A DNA stretch of 64,000 nt from NCBI RefSeq assembly GCF_002910915.1, contig NZ_NEUF01000068.1, positions 310,001-374,000 of the forward strand, in the 5' to 3' direction. The notes under the pieces were generated by a model that did no database searches, was not told where the DNA came from, and saw only the letters and a list, made by a program, of their open reading frames with translations. Position 1 is the first letter of the stretch. The number at the start of each line of letters is the position of its first letter. This stretch comes from Streptomyces sp. SM10 (GTDB lineage: Bacteria; Actinomycetota; Actinomycetes; Streptomycetales; Streptomycetaceae). Below, in pieces: positions 59,833 through 64,000 of the stretch. Made by a program: the position numbers and the translations under genes.

Positions 59833-61947
59833 TCAGACGGTCTCGGGGGCCCGCGCCGCGCCGCCGTCCTCGCGTGCCAGCCGGTGCGGCCACCACACGC
59901 GCGGCCCGATGTCCAGGAAGAGCGAGGTGACCAGCACGGACCGTACGACGAACGTGTCCAGGAGGACGCCCAGGGCGACGGTGAAGCCGATCTCGGCGAA
60001 GGCGACCACCGGGAGGGTCCCGAGCGCGGCGAAGGTCCCCGCCAGGACGAGGCCGGCGGAGGTGATGACCGCGCCGGTGGCGGCGAGCCCGGTGACCACG
60101 CCCGCGCGGGTGCCCTGGTGCAGGGCCTCCTCGCGGATCCGGGTGGTCAGGAAGATGTTGTAGTCGATGCCGAGCGCCACCAGGAAGACGAACACGAAGA
60201 GCGGGAAGTCCGTCGTCTCCCCCGCGTAGTCGAAGACGTACCGGAAGGCGAGCGCGCTGATGCCCAGCGCGGCGGCGAAGGACAGGACCACCGTCGCGAC
60301 CAGGAGGAGGGGAGCCACGAGGGCGCGCAGCACCAGCGCGAGGATGATCAGGACGACCAGCAGCACCAGGGGGATGATCAGCAGGTTGTCGTGCCGGGTG
60401 GCGGCGTCCATGTCGAGTGCCGCCGCGGTGTCACCGCCCACCTGCGCGTCGGCGCCCGGGATCCGGTGGACCGCGTCGCGGACCCGCTCCACGGTGTGCT
60501 CGGCCCGGTCGCTGTCCGCGGCGTCGGTGAGGGTGGCCTCGAAGATGGCCCGGCCGTCCTGCACCGGCCGGGCGCCGGGCGGCACGACGAGGGACCCGGG
60601 CACGACGCCCCGGGTCCCCTGGACGGCCGCGCGCACCTGGACGCTCCGGTCGGCCGCCGCGATGACGACGAGCGGGCTGCCGCTCCCGGCCGGGAAGTAC
60701 CGGTTCTGGATCTCCTGTCCGACCACGGAGTCCGGCTTGTCGGGGAAGGAGTCGGCGTTGCTGAGGCCCGCCGCGCGCAGTTGCACGAGGCCGAGGGAGA
60801 GCGCGGCCAGCACCAGGGCCGTGGCCACCCAGACCCGCCGGGGGTGCGCGGCGAGCCGGCGCCCGGTCCGCGCCCAGAATCCGCGCTCGGTGGGCTCGGG
60901 TGTGCCGTGGTGCGGGGCGACCGGCCAGAAGACCCAACGGCCGAAGATCACCAGCAGCGCCGGGAGGAGGGTGAGCATGGCGACCAGGGCGACGGCCACG
61001 CCGATCGCGGCCACGGGCCCGAGCCCGCGGGTCGAGTTCATCTCGGCGGCCAGCAGGACGAGCATGCTCAGCACCACGGTGCCGCTGCTCGCCAGCACGG
61101 CCGGTCCCGCGCGGTGCAGCGCGCGGGCCATGGCCTCGTGCCGGTCCTCGTGGCGCCGCAGCTCCTCGCGGTAGCGGGCGACGAGGAGGAGGGCGTAGTC
61201 GGTGCCCGCGCCGAAGACGAGCACGGTCAGGATTCCGGCGCTCTGACCGTTGACGGTGAGTCCCGCGTGGGCCGCGAGGAGGTAGATCAGTGCCTGTGCG
61301 GCGAGGAGGGCGGCGACGACCGAGACGACGGGCAGCACGAGCAGCGTCGGGCTGCGGTAGGTGATCAGCAGCATGACGATCACGACGGCGAGCGCGGCGA
61401 GGAGCAGGGTCGAGTCGATGCCCGAGAAGGCGTCGGCCGAGTCCGCGGCGACTCCGCCGGGCCCGGCGATGTGGACGGAGAGTCCGCCCCCGCCGCTCCC
61501 CACGACCTCGCGTACGGAGTCGACGGCGGGGCCGATCCGTTCCCAGCCCTTCTCGTCCATGGTGACGGGCACGAAGATCTGGGCCGCGGCGGGCGCGGCC
61601 TTGTTGTCGTAGAGCGGGCCGCGCACCTCCTCGCCCCGCACCCCGTGCGCCCGCAACGCCATGAGCTGCTTCTTGTCCGCTGCGATCCGCACACGGTCGG
61701 CCGGGGTCAGGCCGCTCTCGCGTGCGTACACGACGACGGCGGTGATGACCTCGGGCCGGAACTCCTTGGACTCCTCCCAGACCTGGGTGGATTCGGCGCT
61801 GCTGGGCAGCCAGGAGGCGGCGTCGTTGTCCTGGGCGCCCGTGAGCTTGCCCGCGAGGGGAGCCGCGACGACGACCACGAGGAGCCAGAACACCACGACG
61901 AGCCATTTGGTGCGGCGTCCGCACAACAGCCGGGCCACCTCGCGCAT
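59833..61947 (-). CDS. MMPL/RND-family membrane transporter
   Basis: A 704-residue transporter with about 12 transmembrane helices in two repeats: helix 1 (KWLVVVFWLLVVVVAAPLAG) near the N-terminus, a large extracytoplasmic loop, helices 2-6, a second loop and helices 7-12. The proton-relay region FGAGTDYALLLVARYREEL and its counterpart FLVALGIDYNIFLTTRIREE are both present. MMPL proteins export lipids, drugs or glycolipids. It could serve the lipid-type cluster suspected at the right edge, which is inference. Confidence 0.9.
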   Translation of the reverse strand: MREVARLLCGRRTKWLVVVFWLLVVVVAAPLAGKLTGAQDNDAASWLPSSAESTQVWEESKEFRPEVITAVVVYARESGLTPADRVRIAADKKQLMALRAHGVRGEEVRGPLYDNKAAPAAAQIFVPVTMDEKGWERIGPAVDSVREVVGSGGGGLSVHIAGPGGVAADSADAFSGIDSTLLLAALAVVIVMLLITYRSPTLLVLPVVSVVAALLAAQALIYLLAAHAGLTVNGQSAGILTVLVFGAGTDYALLLVARYREELRRHEDRHEAMARALHRAGPAVLASSGTVVLSMLVLLAAEMNSTRGLGPVAAIGVAVALVAMLTLLPALLVIFGRWVFWPVAPHHGTPEPTERGFWARTGRRLAAHPRRVWVATALVLAALSLGLVQLRAAGLSNADSFPDKPDSVVGQEIQNRYFPAGSGSPLVVIAAADRSVQVRAAVQGTRGVVPGSLVVPPGARPVQDGRAIFEATLTDAADSDRAEHTVERVRDAVHRIPGADAQVGGDTAAALDMDAATRHDNLLIIPLVLLVVLIILALVLRALVAPLLLVATVVLSFAAALGISALAFRYVFDYAGETTDFPLFVFVFLVALGIDYNIFLTTRIREEALHQGTRAGVVTGLAATGAVITSAGLVLAGTFAALGTLPVVAFAEIGFTVALGVLLDTFVVRSVLVTSLFLDIGPRVWWPHRLAREDGGAARAPETV

Positions 61948-62065
61948 GCCGCTCCCGCCCCTTCGTCCGGTCCCGTGGCGGAGACAGTAGGGCGAGGCGT
62001 GGCGGCCTGCCCGGCGACATGCCGTGGGCGGCGGCCGGCGGCCACGGTCGGACCATCGCCGGGCT

Positions 62066-62812
62066 CTACGGGCGGGCCGGACGGCCGAAGCGCACCGGGA
62101 CCCCGGGTGAGTAGAGCACGCTCGTCGGGGCCCCGGTGGGTGCGGGCAGTCCCGCGGCCGCCACCAGGCTCTCGTCGCACTCGAGGAGCTGGGCCCGGTG
62201 CAGGGGCCAGCGGGGGTGCGCGTTGGGGAGGTACAGAGTGCGCCCGTGGAAGGTGCTGTGCATGCCCCAGCGTGCGGTGAGGAAGTGTTCCAGCTCGCTG
62301 GGTTCGCCGATCCGTCCGCCGGGACGCAGCACGATCCGGCTGTGGGCGCCCCGGGGCCCGGGCAGGCGCCGCCGGCTGGTGTAGGTGAGTGTGCCGGCGT
62401 CGTCCCGGACCTCCATCCGGGACCACACGTACGGCAGCCGGAAAAGCGTCCGGGCGACGGCGACGGGGATCAGCCGGGAGGCGTCGAGCGAGCGGAAGAC
62501 CACTCCGCGCCTGCCGTGCGCGTCCCGGGAGTAGAGGCGGACGTTGGCCTCGGGGAAGGTGCCCAGGTAGGGGATGCCGGGGAGGCCGAGCCATCCGACG
62601 CGGTACATCCGGAAGGCCACGAGTCCGACGTAGGTGACTTTGTCCAGGGTGTCCGGCACGGTCCCGGCGGGCAGGAGCGGCGCCACGACCCCGGGGTCCG
62701 CCGCCCAGTGCAGGAAGGCCAGGTCCAGCCACGACTGCGTCATCAGCGGGCTCATCGACGGGTGGGGCGGGTCGGGGGTGACGGGCTGCGGCGTACGGAG
62801 GGTGGGCGGCAC
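62066..62812 (-). CDS. DUF2071 (YqjF-like) protein
   Basis: A 248-residue protein with the DUF2071 hallmarks: SWLDLAFLHWAADPGVVAPL, TYVGLVAFRMYRVGW and PYLGTFPEANVRLYSRD, and the later GRTLYLPNAHPRWPLHRA. The fold is acetoacetate-decarboxylase-like; function is unknown. GTG at 62,812 is used, but ATG at 62,755 is also possible since no clear ribosome site marks either. Confidence 0.8.
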   Translation of the reverse strand: MPPTLRTPQPVTPDPPHPSMSPLMTQSWLDLAFLHWAADPGVVAPLLPAGTVPDTLDKVTYVGLVAFRMYRVGWLGLPGIPYLGTFPEANVRLYSRDAHGRRGVVFRSLDASRLIPVAVARTLFRLPYVWSRMEVRDDAGTLTYTSRRRLPGPRGAHSRIVLRPGGRIGEPSELEHFLTARWGMHSTFHGRTLYLPNAHPRWPLHRAQLLECDESLVAAAGLPAPTGAPTSVLYSPGVPVRFGRPARP

Positions 62813-62858
62813 CCGGACAGGATGGCAGAGCCGGTGGGAGCCCCCGCACGGGAAGCGG

Positions 62859-63872
62859 CTACTGAAGGGCGCGCACCACGGCGGTGAACAGCGGGGGCAG
62901 GCGGTGGGCGGCGGGCACGATCAGTCCGGCGGTCACCGGGTGGCCGGCGGCGCCCAGCAGCGCCCCGGTGAGCAGACGGTGACGCCGGGTCAGGCCTGCC
63001 CACCGTGCGGGGTAGGCCTCGGGGCGATTCGCGACCAGGCAGTCGACGGCCGCGGAGGCGGTGGCCACCGCCAGGGCGACTCCCTCGCCGGTGAGCGCGT
63101 CGACGTAACCCGCCGCGTCACCGGCCAGCAGGACCCGTCCTGCGCGGCGTGCGCTCGCGCTCTGCCTCAGGGGGCCGGCGCCGCGTACGGGGCCGGCGGC
63201 CAGCCCCCGGAGCGTGCGGGCCAGTGCGGGGAAAGCGGTCAGGTGCTGGTCGTGGGAGCGCCGGTGGCGGCTGAGGACGGCGACGCCCACCAGCCCCTCC
63301 CCCACCGGCGTGACGTAGGCCTCGCCGTGGCGCGACCAGTGGACCTCCACGAAATCGGTCCAGGGGGCGATCCGGTAGTGGCGGCGCAGCCCGTAACGGC
63401 GCGGTGCGGGAGTGCGGAGTTCGAGGCCCAGTGCGCGGCGCAGGGGCGAGTGCAGGCCGTCGGCCGCGATCAGCCAGCGGGCCGTCAGCCCGGCCGTCGT
63501 GACGCTGACCGGTCCCTGGCTCACCTCCGTCACCCTGCCCGTGACGACCCGTACGCCGAGCTCCCGGGCCCGCTGGTGCAGGGCGGTGTGCAGTTCGGTG
63601 CGCCGGACGCCGAGCCCGGGGCGGCCCCGGAAGGCGGCCTCGGCCTGCCGGGCGCCCTCGATGTAGCGGATTCCCCGGAGTTCGCGGCCGGCCGGGGTGA
63701 CGCCCAGCGCCCGCAGGGCCGCCACTCCGCTGGGCATGATGCCCTCGCCGCATGCCTTGTCCACGGGTGCGGCGCGGGGTTCGACCACGACGGCCTCGAG
63801 GCCCGCCGCGGCGGCCCGGATCGCCGCCGCGAGACCGGCCGGTCCGCCGCCCGCCACCAGGATGTCGATCAC
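62859..63872 (-). CDS. FAD-dependent oxidoreductase (geranylgeranyl reductase/hydroxylase-like)
   Basis: A 337-residue flavoprotein. The Rossmann motif is DILVAGGGPAGLAAAIRAAA with CGEGIMPSG nearby, the GD motif is VLLAGDAAGYVDALTGEGVALA. It belongs to the group of FAD monooxygenases and reductases that includes the hydroxylases of type III PKS phenolic lipid clusters (SrsC-like) and geranylgeranyl reductases. GTG at 63,872 overlaps the stop of the upstream methyltransferase-like gene by 4 bases, so they are one operon. Confidence 0.83.
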   Translation of the reverse strand: MIDILVAGGGPAGLAAAIRAAAAGLEAVVVEPRAAPVDKACGEGIMPSGVAALRALGVTPAGRELRGIRYIEGARQAEAAFRGRPGLGVRRTELHTALHQRARELGVRVVTGRVTEVSQGPVSVTTAGLTARWLIAADGLHSPLRRALGLELRTPAPRRYGLRRHYRIAPWTDFVEVHWSRHGEAYVTPVGEGLVGVAVLSRHRRSHDQHLTAFPALARTLRGLAAGPVRGAGPLRQSASARRAGRVLLAGDAAGYVDALTGEGVALAVATASAAVDCLVANRPEAYPARWAGLTRRHRLLTGALLGAAGHPVTAGLIVPAAHRLPPLFTAVVRALQ

Positions 63873-64000
63873 GCGCGCGCGTCCGCCCCCGCGAGGCGGG
63901 CCAGCGCGCCGTCCTCGCAGCGGATGCGTACGGTCAGGAGCGCCGCGTTGCCCAGGGTGAACAGGACGGCGGTCACCCAGGCGCCGTGGGCCAGGGGCAG
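63869..64000 (-). CDS. C-terminal end of an isoprenylcysteine carboxyl methyltransferase-like membrane protein
   Basis: Only the last 43 residues are in the window. The hydrophobic segment AHGAWVTAVLFTLGNAALLT followed by VRIRCEDGALARLAG is typical of the C-terminus of ICMT-family membrane methyltransferases (helix then R.R.E..L). It is coupled by GTGA overlap to the FAD oxidoreductase. In Streptomyces such a pair often follows a type III polyketide synthase gene, which would lie beyond the right edge. Confidence 0.6.
   Translation of the reverse strand: MPLAHGAWVTAVLFTLGNAALLTVRIRCEDGALARLAGADARA

Noticed and set aside
58366..62280. A plus-strand open frame of about 1300 codons opposite the phosphatase and transporter genes
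   Set aside because: It is the antisense shadow of two clearly recognised minus-strand genes; its product is Gly/Arg/Glu-rich and crosses an intergenic gap.

Overview
The window is high-GC actinobacterial chromosome, almost certainly Streptomyces. It carries a WhiB-family regulator, a DUF5753 helix-turn-helix regulator paired with an anti-sigma-like ATPase, two multi-domain SpoIIE phosphatases, GTG/TTG starts with 4-base stop/start overlaps, and many secreted polysaccharide-degrading enzymes. No tRNA, rRNA, insertion sequence or CRISPR array was recognised.

Region 1 (about 1-14,115) is a biosynthetic gene cluster cut by the left edge. A minus-strand trio (2849 to 236) encodes a free-standing condensation domain, a carrier protein, and a seryl-tRNA-synthetase-like amino acid:carrier-protein ligase. 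A divergent plus-strand operon (3016-14,115) starts with SbnA/SbnB-type L-2,3-diaminopropionate (Dap) synthesis. It continues with an ornithine-carbamoyltransferase-like enzyme whose acceptor-side motifs are changed, a KAS III-like protein, an ATP-grasp ligase, a type III-fold PLP decarboxylase, a second carrier protein, a ketosynthase-like protein without the cysteine, a half-size and a full-size acyl-CoA dehydrogenase, a holo-ACP synthase and a MupA-type flavin monooxygenase. The ATP-grasp/decarboxylase/carrier/flavin-monooxygenase set resembles the carrier-bound amino acid chemistry of butirosin (BtrJ, BtrK, BtrI, BtrO), here joined to a Dap or ureido-Dap supply. I do not recognise the product. 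This is the best candidate for an undescribed system.

Region 2 (14,545-41,000) is dominated by carbohydrate use: a secreted GH13 amylase with two starch-binding modules; a ribosomal-protection (OtrA/TetM-like) GTPase; an aldose epimerase, LacI regulator and YtfQRT/YjfF-like furanose ABC importer; then GH127, two GH2, GH92 and PL11 enzymes. A CBM42 module and GH127 homology point to arabinofuranose-containing plant polymers. AACGTT-type palindromes lie in front of several of these genes. Three genes here (GH127, GH92, ComB-like) keep a head and a tail but lack the middle, and an SDR tail survives alone at 43.8 kb: a localised pattern of deletion, or an assembly fault.

Region 3 (41,000-48,800) holds regulators and small cellular genes: DUF1232, WhiB-like, XRE/DUF5753 with an ATPase, RNase HI, cyclophilin, a lamin-tail secreted protein, DUF6221 and a SpoIIE phosphatase.

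Region 4 (48,856-54,855) is a polyol operon: PfkB kinase, zinc dehydrogenase, two permeases, a sorbitol/mannitol-type binding protein and a DeoR regulator. It has no ATPase gene of its own. Region 5 (55,000-64,000) has two methyltransferases, a large SpoIIE sensor phosphatase, an MMPL exporter, a DUF2071 protein, an FAD oxidoreductase and the end of an isoprenylcysteine-methyltransferase-like gene. The last two may be the edge of a phenolic-lipid type cluster.
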